Part shown: positions 52,530-61,201 of the stretch, in pieces
Position numbering within the stretch: position 1 is the first letter of the stretch
How the letters are laid out: every line of letters begins with the position of its first letter
NCBI RefSeq assembly: GCF_013618475.1
Contig: NZ_JABJVN010000001.1
Coordinates: 1,020,355-1,084,354 of the forward strand
From: Saccharibacillus deserti
GTDB taxonomy: Bacteria; Bacillota; Bacilli; Paenibacillales; Paenibacillaceae
Direction: 5' to 3'
DNA: 64,000 nt
Program-made: the position numbers and the translations under genes
The notes under the pieces: generated by a model
Told to the model about the DNA's origin: nothing
Seen by the model: only the letters and a program-made list of their open reading frames with translations
Database searches by the model: none

Positions 52530-52688
52530 GGAACAGACTCCTTCCGGTGCTGATCAGCACCCGTGCAGATTTGAGGGATTTTAGCCTACCCCAGCTAATT
52601 ACCACAAATTGAATCGCGAAAAACAAAGAAGGGTCCGTTATTTCATTCTCTCCGTTTCTCCGCAGCTGCCGGGCAAGGATTCGTGCGC

Positions 52689-54152
52689 TTATTTTGAGCT
52701 TTTCGCCAGGGTCAGACCCAGCCACTTCGTATCCGTACGAATCAGCAGACCCGACTTGGTTGCCGAGATCGATTGAATATCACCGGAACCTGCAGCCAGT
52801 CTGCCGATAGGAGTCCCCGTCTTCAAGTTGAATGCATGGATTTCTCCGTTCTCCAGCCCGATATAGACAAGCTGCCCGGATACGACCGGTGCGATAGCGG
52901 CTTTGCTGCCAGGATCTCCAAACGTTACGGAAACTCCGTTGGCCAACTTGACTCCCGTCAATCCTGTTTCTTTTTGGAAGAAAGCCCATCCCTGCTCCGG
53001 GCCGCCGATCCAGTCTCCGGCGTTGGCATAACTCTTGGCCGCGTCCGCATATTTTCCCTGGGACATAGAAAAGCGGGTCAACCGCAGTCCGTCTTCCGTC
53101 TCATCTACCGAGTATCCGACAGAGCCCTGCAGGAAAGTACGGCTGTTTTGGAGATCGATCGCCGACGACTCAAGAGGCGCATACTGCCCGGCTTGCGTGA
53201 GTTTGCCGCTTTTCAGATCGGCATGAACAAGGGTAATCAGATAGTCCGCGGCCGCCGATTCTTCGCTTTCCTCCTGAGGATTGTCCAATTCGTTGTCCGA
53301 ATCCTGCTGGATGTCCGCCGCCGAATCTTCCTCGTCTTCCTCTTCGTCAGCGGAGAATGCTGCCGTTGCGGACAAATCGCGCAGGATCAGTTTGTCATCT
53401 TGCGTACCCAGCACTTCGTACGAACCTTCGATCTGCCAGAGCAGACTTCCGGTTTCCGCATACACGCCGTACAGGATTCGGTCTCCGGCGGGCGTCGTAC
53501 CTTCGGCAGCCAGCACATCGCCGTAGCGGCCCAGCACCTGCAGAGTCTCGGACTGGATCTCGTCGTTTTCCCACTTGAGCTTTCCGTTTCCGGTATGATA
53601 CGCGGCCAATCTGCCCGAAGAGTCGGAATAATAAAGACTGCCCTGCAGCACCCGAAGTGAAGTTTCCGAAGCTTCGGCAGTATGTCCGAGTTCGGTGCTC
53701 CACCGTTTTTTTCCTTTTTGGCTGTCCAGTTTGGTGATCCGTTCGTTCTCTTCGATCAGGAATACGGAAGCATTGGCCGAAGCAGACGGAAGGGTTCCGC
53801 CGGCGTAACTCCATCTAAGTTTGCCGGTTGCGGCATCCGCGGCGCGAAGAGAACCGTCCGATTCATAGAAAAAGAGTCCGTCCGCAGTTTGAACAGCCGC
53901 GCCGGAAACCTCTGCCTCCTGCTTCGATATTTCCCATGCGGCTTTGAGAAGAGGAGCTTGGGCCGCCGCAGGCCGTTTCTTGTCTGCCGCTTTACCGTCC
54001 GCTTTCTTCTGGCTTTGAACGTTCTTTTGCCCTTGTCCGTTTTTCTGGGCAGGTTTATTCTCGTTCTTCGCCTGAGCGGTACCGACTGCCGATACGGTGC
54101 CTATGCTCAGCAGAACGGCCGCCACGACGGCGGCTGTACGCAATTTTCTCAT
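52689..54152 (-). CDS. secreted PQQ-like beta-propeller protein 2
   Basis: 487 residues. Signal peptide (AAVVAAVLLSIGTVSAVGTAQA), a long Lys/Gln-rich linker (residues 29-65), then propeller repeats (LRAADAATGKLRWSYA, ITKLDSQKGKKRWSTEL, LAAYHTGNGKLKWEN, IHAFNLKTGTPIGRL). One loop holds a run of acidic residues (EEDEEDSAADIQQD). Paralogue of the 47.7 and 54.3 kb genes. No catalytic ligands were recognised; a cell-surface binding or assembly role is likely. Confidence 0.8.
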   Translation of the reverse strand: MRKLRTAAVVAAVLLSIGTVSAVGTAQAKNENKPAQKNGQGQKNVQSQKKADGKAADKKRPAAAQAPLLKAAWEISKQEAEVSGAAVQTADGLFFYESDGSLRAADAATGKLRWSYAGGTLPSASANASVFLIEENERITKLDSQKGKKRWSTELGHTAEASETSLRVLQGSLYYSDSSGRLAAYHTGNGKLKWENDEIQSETLQVLGRYGDVLAAEGTTPAGDRILYGVYAETGSLLWQIEGSYEVLGTQDDKLILRDLSATAAFSADEEEDEEDSAADIQQDSDNELDNPQEESEESAAADYLITLVHADLKSGKLTQAGQYAPLESSAIDLQNSRTFLQGSVGYSVDETEDGLRLTRFSMSQGKYADAAKSYANAGDWIGGPEQGWAFFQKETGLTGVKLANGVSVTFGDPGSKAAIAPVVSGQLVYIGLENGEIHAFNLKTGTPIGRLAAGSGDIQSISATKSGLLIRTDTKWLGLTLAKSSK

Positions 54153-54260
54153 GATTTGTGATCCTCCCGGAGTCGAATAGCCGCCTTCGATCCTGACAAG
54201 GCGGCAGTTACTTATTCAGTTATTATCGGTCCTGCGGAGAAGGAAATGTAGCTTTCGCGT

Positions 54261-55580
54261 TCAAGGATGCTTCACGGCAATCAGTTCTTTTTCCGTTTGA
54301 ATCAGCACCGTACGACCTGCAAAAAGAGTCTCGCCATAGGTTCGGCTGCCGGTATCGACTGCGCCCGACGTTTGGCCCGAAGCCAGATCGATCAAATAGA
54401 ACTTGCCATCGCTCAGTCCCGCATACAGTCCTGCTTCATGCAGATCGAGCCGGGCAAGCGGATTACCCGCAAGCTTGTACGTCGTCGTTCCTTTTTGGCC
54501 CGGCAGCAGCGAACTCAGGCTCAGACCTTCTTGGAAAAACAGCCTGTTCTTATAGGGCCCCGCCAGGAATTTGCCGTACCCTTCATAAACGACAGGCTTC
54601 TGCTTATTGGGGTCTTGATTCAGATTGAACCGGTACAAGACAGGAGCAATCCCTTCCAGCACGCCTGCAGTATACTTCTCCATTGCGACATACACATAAC
54701 CTCCTTCAACCACGAGCTGCTCCGCCGATTGGTACAAGCCGTCTGTAACCTGGACGTAATCGTAAGAAGTCTTTATTCGGCCGGTCTTGATCTCGACTTG
54801 ATCGAGCTTGGCCGCATGATTCGGAGATGCCCATTGAGCGGTATTGCGCAGATACAGAAGACCGTTTCGAAACTCGAGCACAGGGCCGTGACTGCTGTTG
54901 AGCGTCCACAGATTCCGCCCTGTTTTCGGATTGTACGCTTTGTACTGATCGAAGGTCAGCGCTCCGCTGACGACCGAAGCGACGATCAGGATCCCGTCAT
55001 ACACGCCATAGGAGGTTGGACCGCCGTATTCGCTTTCGGTCGACGTTTTCCACAGCTGCCTGCCGGTTGCGGGATCATAGGCTTTCAAAGCGAACGGACC
55101 GCCGACATAGAGAATGCCTGCAGATAGGGAAGAAGTGATATTCGACGTTTGAGGATCGAAACCCGTTTGGGTTTGCCAGAGCTGCCGTCCCGTCTGTATG
55201 TTCAGCGCCCGAAGCGTGCCGGCAGCGTCTACGACATAAAGTGTATCTTGGCCGAGCATCACCGGGGAAGCCGGTTTGACGTTTGCCGTCCAGCGGGTTC
55301 GTCCGGTTGAAGCGGCAGCCGCGTACAACTTTCCTCCTTTTGGGAAAAAGACGAGCCCGCCGGAGATCCGTGCAGACAAGTGAATATTTCCCCCAGCAGG
55401 CGAAGAATCCATTTTTGTTTTCCACAGCGTCTTCAACGCCGGAACGTTCTCGTTTTCCGTACTGAAAATAGCAGGATTGATATAGGAAACAACAGGAGAG
55501 GCGGCAGCGGAAGGCAGGATGGAGCAGACAAGTCCGACGGAGATCACAGCAGTCATAACACGAGCATTTTTGGGCATCAT
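54261..55580 (-). CDS. secreted PQQ-like beta-propeller protein 3
   Basis: 439 residues starting MMPKNARV, with a signal peptide (VISVGLVCSILPSAAASP) and quinoprotein-type repeats (YAAAASTGRTRWTAN, LRALNIQTGRQLWQTQ, LKAYDPATGRQLWKTS, YKAYNPKTGRNLWTL). The ATG at 55580 has GAGAGG six bases upstream; the frame extends to 55643 but without a ribosome site. The dif-like site 5 lies in its leader. It is the third member of the local propeller family. Confidence 0.8.
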   Translation of the reverse strand: MMPKNARVMTAVISVGLVCSILPSAAASPVVSYINPAIFSTENENVPALKTLWKTKMDSSPAGGNIHLSARISGGLVFFPKGGKLYAAAASTGRTRWTANVKPASPVMLGQDTLYVVDAAGTLRALNIQTGRQLWQTQTGFDPQTSNITSSLSAGILYVGGPFALKAYDPATGRQLWKTSTESEYGGPTSYGVYDGILIVASVVSGALTFDQYKAYNPKTGRNLWTLNSSHGPVLEFRNGLLYLRNTAQWASPNHAAKLDQVEIKTGRIKTSYDYVQVTDGLYQSAEQLVVEGGYVYVAMEKYTAGVLEGIAPVLYRFNLNQDPNKQKPVVYEGYGKFLAGPYKNRLFFQEGLSLSSLLPGQKGTTTYKLAGNPLARLDLHEAGLYAGLSDGKFYLIDLASGQTSGAVDTGSRTYGETLFAGRTVLIQTEKELIAVKHP

Positions 55581-55608
55581 CAAGGACCTCTCTTTGCGGC
55601 ATGACTTT

Positions 55609-55636
55609 AGTTTACATAGTAATAAATATGTAACTT
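55609..55636. other. dif-like site 5
   Basis: AGTTTACATAG - TAATAA - ATATGTAACTT, 11-6-11. The left arm is 10 of 11 to the complement of the XerD arm, the right arm 8 of 11. It lies about 150 bases left of a tyrosine recombinase gene. Confidence 0.45.
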
Positions 55637-55699
55637 TATTCAATTTCCTATTTTATCCTTTTCGTCTCTTTAACGTTACGCCCACCCAAAGAGTTGCCG

Positions 55700-55717
55700 A
55701 AGTTTTGAACAAAACTT
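55700..55717. repeat. palindrome AAGTTTTGAACAAAACTT
   Basis: Perfect 8-base arms around AA, 73 bases before the recombinase start. Possible recombinase control or binding site. Confidence 0.45.
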
Positions 55718-55789
55718 GCCAGGCACCCCCAAATTGGTCCACAATATTATAGAAGAAACTTGATAAGCGGAAACGGGGCGAACTTGACC

Positions 55790-56740
55790 ATGACGACGAT
55801 CCGGATTCCCGACGACGAAGCCTGCGAGACTTATACCGAGTATCTGGAAGCTTTTTTGATCTGGATGCAGGACGCGGGATACACCGATTATACGCAAAAA
55901 AATTATCTCAGCGACGTGCGGCACTTTCTGATCGCACTGAACGAACGGGAACTGAATACGGTCAAGAAAATTCATGTGATGTCTTTCCTGTCGAGTGCCA
56001 GACGCGAAGGGGCGGGGGATGCGACGCGCAACCGCAAACATGCCGCCGTGCAGTGTTTTTTCAAAGCGCTGATCGAACTGGAACTGCTGGAGCACAACCC
56101 GGCATTCGGGATCAAAAAAGCCAAAACCGAAACGAACCGGGCTCCCGTCTATCTGGACGAACGGCAGATCGGCGTTTTCCTGGAAGCGGTCGAAGGCAAG
56201 TATCGGGGGCGCAATCTGGCGATTTTCCTGCTTATGGCCTATATGGGGCTGCGGGTCGGCGAAGTTCACGCGCTCAACGTGTCCCATTACAATGCCGAGC
56301 GGCGCACGCTCCAGGTGTTCGGCAAAGGGCGAAAATGGCGTACGCTTCCGGTTCCCGAAGCGGTAGGCGGCGTGTTGGAGGAAGCGATTGCGCAGCGCCT
56401 CTCGCCGTGGACGCAGCGGGAAGAAGCGCTGTTCGTTTCGCAAAAAGGCCGCCGGATGTCGATTCGTGCGATCCAGCAGCTGGCCGCCGATACGTTTGAC
56501 CGATTTCAGCAGGATCTGGATCCCAACCAGCGTATTGCGTATTCGAGCCACAAACTGCGGCATTCGTTTGCGACCATGCTGCTGCGCAGGGGCGCGGATC
56601 TGCGAACGGTTCAGGAAATGCTCGGGCATGCTTCGATCCAGACGACAACCGTATACACACACGTAACGAACCGGGAGAAGGAAGAAGCGATGGATCGCCT
56701 TGATGTTAAGCTGCCTGGAGATAAGGGTAAGAACTCCTAA
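55790..56740 (+). CDS. tyrosine recombinase, XerC/XerD-like
   Basis: 316 residues. The N-terminal SAM-like core-binding domain (residues 10-100, FLIWMQDAGYTDYTQKNYLS) and catalytic domain carry the tyrosine-recombinase set: Arg in GLRVGEVHAL, HKLRHSF (His-x-x-Arg), GHAS, and the nucleophilic Tyr in TTVYTHV. Length and layout equal XerC/XerD or a phage-type integrase without a long arm-binding domain. The ATG at 55790 is chosen; a TTG at 55760 is possible. It stands beside a dif-like site at the edge of a block of decayed and accessory genes, which suggests a role in that region's exchange, though it could be a housekeeping Xer protein. Confidence 0.9.
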   Translation: MTTIRIPDDEACETYTEYLEAFLIWMQDAGYTDYTQKNYLSDVRHFLIALNERELNTVKKIHVMSFLSSARREGAGDATRNRKHAAVQCFFKALIELELLEHNPAFGIKKAKTETNRAPVYLDERQIGVFLEAVEGKYRGRNLAIFLLMAYMGLRVGEVHALNVSHYNAERRTLQVFGKGRKWRTLPVPEAVGGVLEEAIAQRLSPWTQREEALFVSQKGRRMSIRAIQQLAADTFDRFQQDLDPNQRIAYSSHKLRHSFATMLLRRGADLRTVQEMLGHASIQTTTVYTHVTNREKEEAMDRLDVKLPGDKGKNS

Positions 56741-56802
56741 GTACGTGACGGAAAAAGGCGGTCTCTGCGACGCGGCTTTCCGAATCTAAGGAGGTTATCG
56801 AA

Positions 56803-57153
56803 ATGGGATTCAATCTTGGAGGACTGGGAGATATGCTGGGCAAGCTTCAAGGAGGTGCAGGCGGAACCGGCGGATTGTCGGAGATGCTGAAAAAGCTTCC
56901 GTTAGGCGAAATCCTGCAAAAGCTGCCGCTGGACCAACTGCTGAATTCGGAGTTTTTGCAAAAGTATACCCCGTTCAAGTCGGCCGCGGAAATGCTGCAA
57001 AAGTTCGGAATCGGCGGCAGCGACGCGAACGCTCTGCAGAATGTTCCGCCGCAGGAGCTGGACGAAAAGGTGAATGCCAACACGCAGTTCGGCTCGATGC
57101 AGGAACTGCTGCAAAAAGGGCTGGAGTTCATGCAGCAGCGGCAGGGCAAGTAA
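56803..57153 (+). CDS. small hypothetical protein, Leu/Gly/Gln-rich
   Basis: 116 residues, no signal peptide. Gly-rich start (MGFNLGGLGDMLGKLQGGAG), then amphipathic helices with a repeated KKLP-like pattern (MLKKLPLGEILQKLPLDQLL). AAGGAGG is well placed before the ATG. No family recognised. It follows the recombinase gene by about 60 bases and ends before a terminator; it may be co-transcribed with it. Confidence 0.65.
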   Translation: MGFNLGGLGDMLGKLQGGAGGTGGLSEMLKKLPLGEILQKLPLDQLLNSEFLQKYTPFKSAAEMLQKFGIGGSDANALQNVPPQELDEKVNANTQFGSMQELLQKGLEFMQQRQGK

Positions 57154-57200
57154 TCGTATAGTCCTTCCATTGGCCTTAGGATTCCGGTCCGAACCTATCC

Positions 57201-57238
57201 AAACGCGGTTGCGCCCAAAGCGGCGAACCGCGTTTTTT
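57201..57238 (+). terminator. terminator after 57153
   Basis: AAACGCGGTT / AACCGCGTTT stem over a 15-base loop, T6 tail. Confidence 0.8.
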
Positions 57239-57417
57239 GAATGGAGACTCTAGCGATGCGGGAACGATTTTCCCTACCCCGGATTGTTCATTTTCGGCCA
57301 TCGTGCTATCGTAGTCAGACAGGAAGTTTGCTGCCGGAACATGCGATCAAGCACGGCGGTTATCAAGGCCTTACGGAGCGGGGAAACGCCCCGAAGGCAG
57401 AAGGGGTCTAAACAGAA

Positions 57418-58509
57418 ATGCGTTTCGATATCGAATATTTGTCTTTCTTCGTGATCCAGGTTGAAGGCCGCGAAGGCCAGGGTGCCCGGGGTTACAAGCA
57501 TTATCAGACCATGGACGATTACGATTATGAAGACAGTCCGGTCAAAAAATTCCTCGACAGCGAGTTTTCGCGGATCGCCAAACGGAAAGTGGAGAAAAAT
57601 CCGCTGACCGAGCAGGCGCCCACCAAGATCGGAACGTTTATCGTGGAGCCGGGCTACGAGCTGGACAGCAACCCGAACTTCAATATGTTCAACCGGATGC
57701 GGACCGCGGACGGCAAAGAAGACTACAAAAACGCCTGCGACGATCTGGTACGCAATTATCTGGATACGGGATCGGTTCGCGGCGGCGCACTGGTCCTCAC
57801 CCGGGCCAAAATGACGACGCATTCCGACGATCCGTTTATTTTCGTCATGAAATGCGACTTCGAGAACAAGATCGCACGGATCTCCGATGAGCAGAACCTG
57901 ATCGACGAAGTGGAAATGGCCATCAGTACCAAGAGCATCAAGTCGATCATGTATCCGCATATGCCGGAAGCGGGGATGACCGAAGACTGGGAATTGAAGA
58001 TCCATCAACCTTCGCATGCCCGATACTTCGAAGATTTTCTGAAGTTTGTCGTCTACGAGCAGTCGATGCCGGAGATCGTAAACGAGCGCGTGATGGAATT
58101 TGTTCAGACTTATGTCGAAGAAAAGTGGCCGGACGAGACAAGCGAAGAGCGGCAGCGCGAAGAGCACGATCTCGAATTGTGGACAGCCAGCGACAAGCGG
58201 GATATTCAGGAAAAGTGGGAACCCCAGCAGGTGATGGAAGCCGCCGAACGGATTACGGAATTCCAGCCGGAAATCGAGGTCCGCTTCAAATTGGGCAACA
58301 GCCAGATCAAAGGTCTGTTGGCGGACTTTGGATACGGCGTGCATATTACCCGCCTGAACGGCCGTTATGCGGTTATTCTGGAAGGGGAGTCGTTTGTGTT
58401 CGACAAAGGACATTCCCCGGTCGAGCTGCTTCAGCCCGAGGATTTCGAGACGGTAGCCAAGCGGCTGCTGGAACGCAAGGAAGAACCGGGCGACGGTCTT
58501 CCGTACTAA
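57418..58509 (+). CDS. conserved protein, DUF3900-like
   Basis: 363-residue acidic cytosolic protein starting MRFDIEYLSFFVIQVEG. It resembles a family of uncharacterised Bacillota proteins (DUF3900), weakly nucleoid-associated in style (ALVLTRAKMTTH, then IVNERVMEFVQTYVEE). No catalytic motif. The ATG follows a weak AAGGGG-type site. It is 21 bases before the next unknown gene and probably in the same transcript. A long antisense frame over this region is a shadow. Confidence 0.6.
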   Translation: MRFDIEYLSFFVIQVEGREGQGARGYKHYQTMDDYDYEDSPVKKFLDSEFSRIAKRKVEKNPLTEQAPTKIGTFIVEPGYELDSNPNFNMFNRMRTADGKEDYKNACDDLVRNYLDTGSVRGGALVLTRAKMTTHSDDPFIFVMKCDFENKIARISDEQNLIDEVEMAISTKSIKSIMYPHMPEAGMTEDWELKIHQPSHARYFEDFLKFVVYEQSMPEIVNERVMEFVQTYVEEKWPDETSEERQREEHDLELWTASDKRDIQEKWEPQQVMEAAERITEFQPEIEVRFKLGNSQIKGLLADFGYGVHITRLNGRYAVILEGESFVFDKGHSPVELLQPEDFETVAKRLLERKEEPGDGLPY

Positions 58510-58530
58510 ACTGCCAAGGGAGAGACGCCT

Positions 58531-59616
58531 TTGACAAAACGTGACGGCCGTGATCCGCTTTCGGGAATCCGGATCGAGAGTTCCGGGGATGTCCGGTTTC
58601 TGTCCGGCGCGGAAAGTTCTTTCTGCGTAGACCGCGCCCAAGAGCTGATTGCGCGTGTTCGGCCCGATATCGATCCGGATGAATTGATGCCTGTCCGGGC
58701 ACTTGAGCTGGACAAGAATGAACGGCTGCTGGAATATGGACGGCAGCACGGCGGTATTCCTTTCTATCGGGGACCGCATCTGTTTCTGCGTATGGACGCT
58801 TCGGGCGAACTTCTCGATCTGCAGACCGATTGGACGCCCTGCCGGTTCGAATCGCCTCCAATCCAAGAGTCTCTTTCCGAAATCCATCCGCCCGAAGATG
58901 CCTCCTGCATACGGGCGGTATATGCGTTGGACGTCTCTGCGGTTCGGCCGTTCTATCTGTTTGCGCCGCGCGCCTATGATCGGGAAGGCCGGAGGATCGT
59001 TCAAGGAGAGAAGTTGGGGCCTTGGGAATGGATCGACCTGCGCGGCGGCGGATCGGTCAAGCGAAGTTCGGCTGCCCCGATCCGCCCGCTTCAGGGCCGT
59101 CTGCCTGCCGGCGATTCGAACAGGCCGGAGCCTCTGGAACGCGATGAGCTGCGGCGCGTTCGGAGCTCCGTGCTTGACTATCTGCTGCGAAGCCCACGTC
59201 CTCGAGCTTACCGCTGGGCGTTTCTCGCCGGCAGGGAACGCTCTTCGTTTCAAGCGGCGGGCAGCTCTGTCCATGTCCGCGTTTACCGCCTCGTTCATGG
59301 GATTCCGGTGCTGGGCGCCTGTCTCGATTTGTATGTAGATCGGCGTACCGGGAAGCTGTCGGCCGTTTCCGACGAGCTTCAATTTCGCCGGATTTGCCTG
59401 GAACGGTTTGCCGAAGCCTTCGACAAACCCCGACTATCCGAAGACGAAGCCTGGCAGAATCTCCGCGGACAAATTCGAGCGCTGCCTTATTATGCGCTGA
59501 CCGGCAGCGAAGAAGGCGAAGCACGGCAAGCCTCGCTGATCTGGATCGAAGAAAGCGAGTTTGCGTGCGATGCGTCTACCGGCCAGCTGGTTCGCGCCGA
59601 AATCATAAGGCTGTAG
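58531..59616 (+). CDS. hypothetical protein, YcdB/PepSY-like
   Basis: 361 residues, no signal peptide. The C-terminal half contains pieces like VHVRVYRLVHGIPVLGACLD and LYVDRRTGKLSAVSDELQ, as in YcdB/YcdC and PepSY-like repeats that bind peptidase pro-regions. TTG start with AAGGGAGAG upstream. It ends in a strong terminator shared with the converging lactate dehydrogenase gene. Function not assigned. Confidence 0.6.
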   Translation: MTKRDGRDPLSGIRIESSGDVRFLSGAESSFCVDRAQELIARVRPDIDPDELMPVRALELDKNERLLEYGRQHGGIPFYRGPHLFLRMDASGELLDLQTDWTPCRFESPPIQESLSEIHPPEDASCIRAVYALDVSAVRPFYLFAPRAYDREGRRIVQGEKLGPWEWIDLRGGGSVKRSSAAPIRPLQGRLPAGDSNRPEPLERDELRRVRSSVLDYLLRSPRPRAYRWAFLAGRERSSFQAAGSSVHVRVYRLVHGIPVLGACLDLYVDRRTGKLSAVSDELQFRRICLERFAEAFDKPRLSEDEAWQNLRGQIRALPYYALTGSEEGEARQASLIWIEESEFACDASTGQLVRAEIIRL

Positions 59617-59646
59617 CCGGAGATCGCCTCCTGCTTCGGCCATACG

Positions 59647-59687
59647 GAAAAGCCCGGGTTTCTCCTTGGAGAAACCCGGGCTTTTTG
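59647..59687. terminator. bidirectional terminator, 59616 / ldh
   Basis: AAAAGCCCGGGTTTCTCC / GGAGAAACCCGGGCTTTT, 18-bp stem with loop TT. Confidence 0.95.
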
Positions 59688-59704
59688 ACATGCCGCTGTT
59701 TGTC

Positions 59705-60634
59705 TTACAGGTTGACTTTGGCAATTTCCGATTTGAGCTTGTTTGCCGAAGCATTGAGCAGTTCCAGCTCTTTGTCGTTCATCGGAATTTCCAGATGCTC
59801 GCGGACACCGGAGCTGTCGACGACACACGGCAGTCCGAGATAAACGTCGGAAATACCGTGATAGTTGTCCAGCAGTGTCGATACGTTCAATACGGAACTT
59901 TCGTTCTGCAAGATGGCGGTTACGATCCGGTCCAGGGCAAGGGCGATCGCGTAATACGTCGATCCTTTGGCATTGATGATCTCGTAAGCGGCATTTTTCG
60001 TATTATGGAAGATTTGGTCCTGATCGCTTTCCGACAAGCTGAGATCCGCACCGGCTACGTTCGCCATACTCCATACCGGCAGCTCGGAATCGCCGTGCTC
60101 GCCGATAATGTGCGCATGAATACTGCGCGGATCGAGGTTCTTCTGCTTGCCGATCAGATAACGGAAGCGTGCGCTGTCGAGCAGCGTACCCGAACCGATA
60201 ACCCGGTGAGCCGGCCAGCCGCTCTTCTTGTACGAAACGTACGAGAGGATATCAACCGGATTGGTAGCTACCAAAATGATGCCGTTATCATTGTATTTGA
60301 CGATATTGCCGATGATTTGATCGAAGATTCCCGCGTTGCGGTTGAGCAGATCGATACGCGTTTCGCCCGGACGCTGTGCCGCGCCGGCTGCGATTACGAT
60401 AACGGCTGCGTCTTTGCAATCGGAATAATCGCCGGCCCAGACTTTGACACCGCCCACGAATGGAAGTCCGTGATTCATGTCGAGCGCCTGTCCAAGTGCA
60501 AGTTCCTTGTTCACGTCAACAAGTACGAGTTCGGTCATACGCTGCCTGAGCAGCAGAGTGTAGGCCGTTGTGGCTCCTACGTCGCCCGTGCCGATTACGA
60601 CGACACGGCGGGAACGCATGGATGAGCTGGTCAT
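59705..60634 (-). CDS. ldh: L-lactate dehydrogenase
   Basis: 309-residue NAD-dependent L-lactate dehydrogenase, reducing pyruvate to lactate to recycle NADH when oxygen is short. Rossmann motif GTGDVGA, ATNPVDILSYV, the catalytic His in GEHGDSELPVWS, and the substrate Arg in RVIGSGTLLDSARFR. It has the length of allosteric bacterial Ldh. The region upstream (60635-60760) holds TGTCAC-N6-GTGTCA, which could be a redox-regulator site. Gene order Ldh next to LrgAB is seen in other Bacillota and fits linked control of overflow metabolism. Confidence 0.95.
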   Translation of the reverse strand: MTSSSMRSRRVVVIGTGDVGATTAYTLLLRQRMTELVLVDVNKELALGQALDMNHGLPFVGGVKVWAGDYSDCKDAAVIVIAAGAAQRPGETRIDLLNRNAGIFDQIIGNIVKYNDNGIILVATNPVDILSYVSYKKSGWPAHRVIGSGTLLDSARFRYLIGKQKNLDPRSIHAHIIGEHGDSELPVWSMANVAGADLSLSESDQDQIFHNTKNAAYEIINAKGSTYYAIALALDRIVTAILQNESSVLNVSTLLDNYHGISDVYLGLPCVVDSSGVREHLEIPMNDKELELLNASANKLKSEIAKVNL

Positions 60635-60720
60635 ATTCGATTCACTCCGTTTCTTAGACTTGTAAGATAGAAGAAAAGTTCCTCTTAACTTTTAACCAGT
60701 TTACATGGTAAAAAGCCACC

Positions 60721-60738
60721 TGTCACGAAATTGTGTCA
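60721..60738. promoter_or_regulatory. near-palindrome upstream of ldh
   Basis: TGTCAC-GAAATT-GTGTCA, one mismatch. It recalls a Rex/FNR-type redox operator but does not fit either consensus fully. It lies between ldh and lrgA. Confidence 0.35.
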
Positions 60739-60767
60739 AAAGTCTTTGTATGACCCGATCCCCCTTT

Positions 60768-60776
60768 TGGTATAAT
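60768..60776 (+). promoter_or_regulatory. extended -10 promoter of lrgAB
   Basis: TG-G-TATAAT about 50 bases before the lrgA-like start. No good -35 (TTGTAT at 60746 leaves 19 bases). Confidence 0.45.
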
Positions 60777-60826
60777 AAAAAAATGTTTGAACAAGTACTC
60801 GGGAACACCCGATAGAAAAGAGTTGA

Positions 60827-61201
60827 ATGATTATGCGCGGATTTGCGATCCTGCTCGGGTTCGGTTTAGCCGGCGTCCTGCTGCACGACGTGCTGCATGT
60901 TCCGCTGCCGGGCAATGTCTTGGGTCTGCTGCTGTTTTTGGGTGCGCTGTTCGGGAAGGTCGTCAAGCTGGAATGGGTCGAAGAGTCGGCCAACCTGCTG
61001 ACCGGGCATCTTCTGCTGTTCTTTATTCCCTATGTGATCGGGGCGGCGGCTTTGATTCCGCTGCTGGGCGCAAATGCCGTATCGATTGTTGTCGGCGTTG
61101 TCGGCAGCACGTTTGCCGTTCTGTGGGTGACGGGAACGGTCGCCAAGAAAACGGCTCCGAAAAACAAAAAGGAGGAGCAAGATGATCGTCTTTCTGCATG
61201 A
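60827..61201 (+). CDS. LrgA/CidA-family holin-like membrane protein
   Basis: 124 residues with four predicted membrane helices and the family signature PLPGNVLGLLLF (second helix). LrgA/CidA proteins modulate murein hydrolases or transport small carboxylates such as pyruvate and acetate across the membrane. The gene overlaps the following LrgB gene by 20 bases. Two ATGs (60827, 60833) are possible starts after AAAAGAG. Proximity to ldh supports a role in carbon overflow. Confidence 0.9.
   Translation: MIMRGFAILLGFGLAGVLLHDVLHVPLPGNVLGLLLFLGALFGKVVKLEWVEESANLLTGHLLLFFIPYVIGAAALIPLLGANAVSIVVGVVGSTFAVLWVTGTVAKKTAPKNKKEEQDDRLSA

Noticed and set aside
57274-59382. Minus-strand open frame of 702 residues opposite the genes at 57.4-59.6 kb
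   Set aside because: Shadow of GC-rich coding on the plus strand; no ribosome site and low-complexity translation.
60700-60714. A sixth dif-like site near ldh (AGTTTACATGG)
   Set aside because: Only the left arm is acceptable (9 of 11); the right half has no resemblance, so it is not counted with the five.
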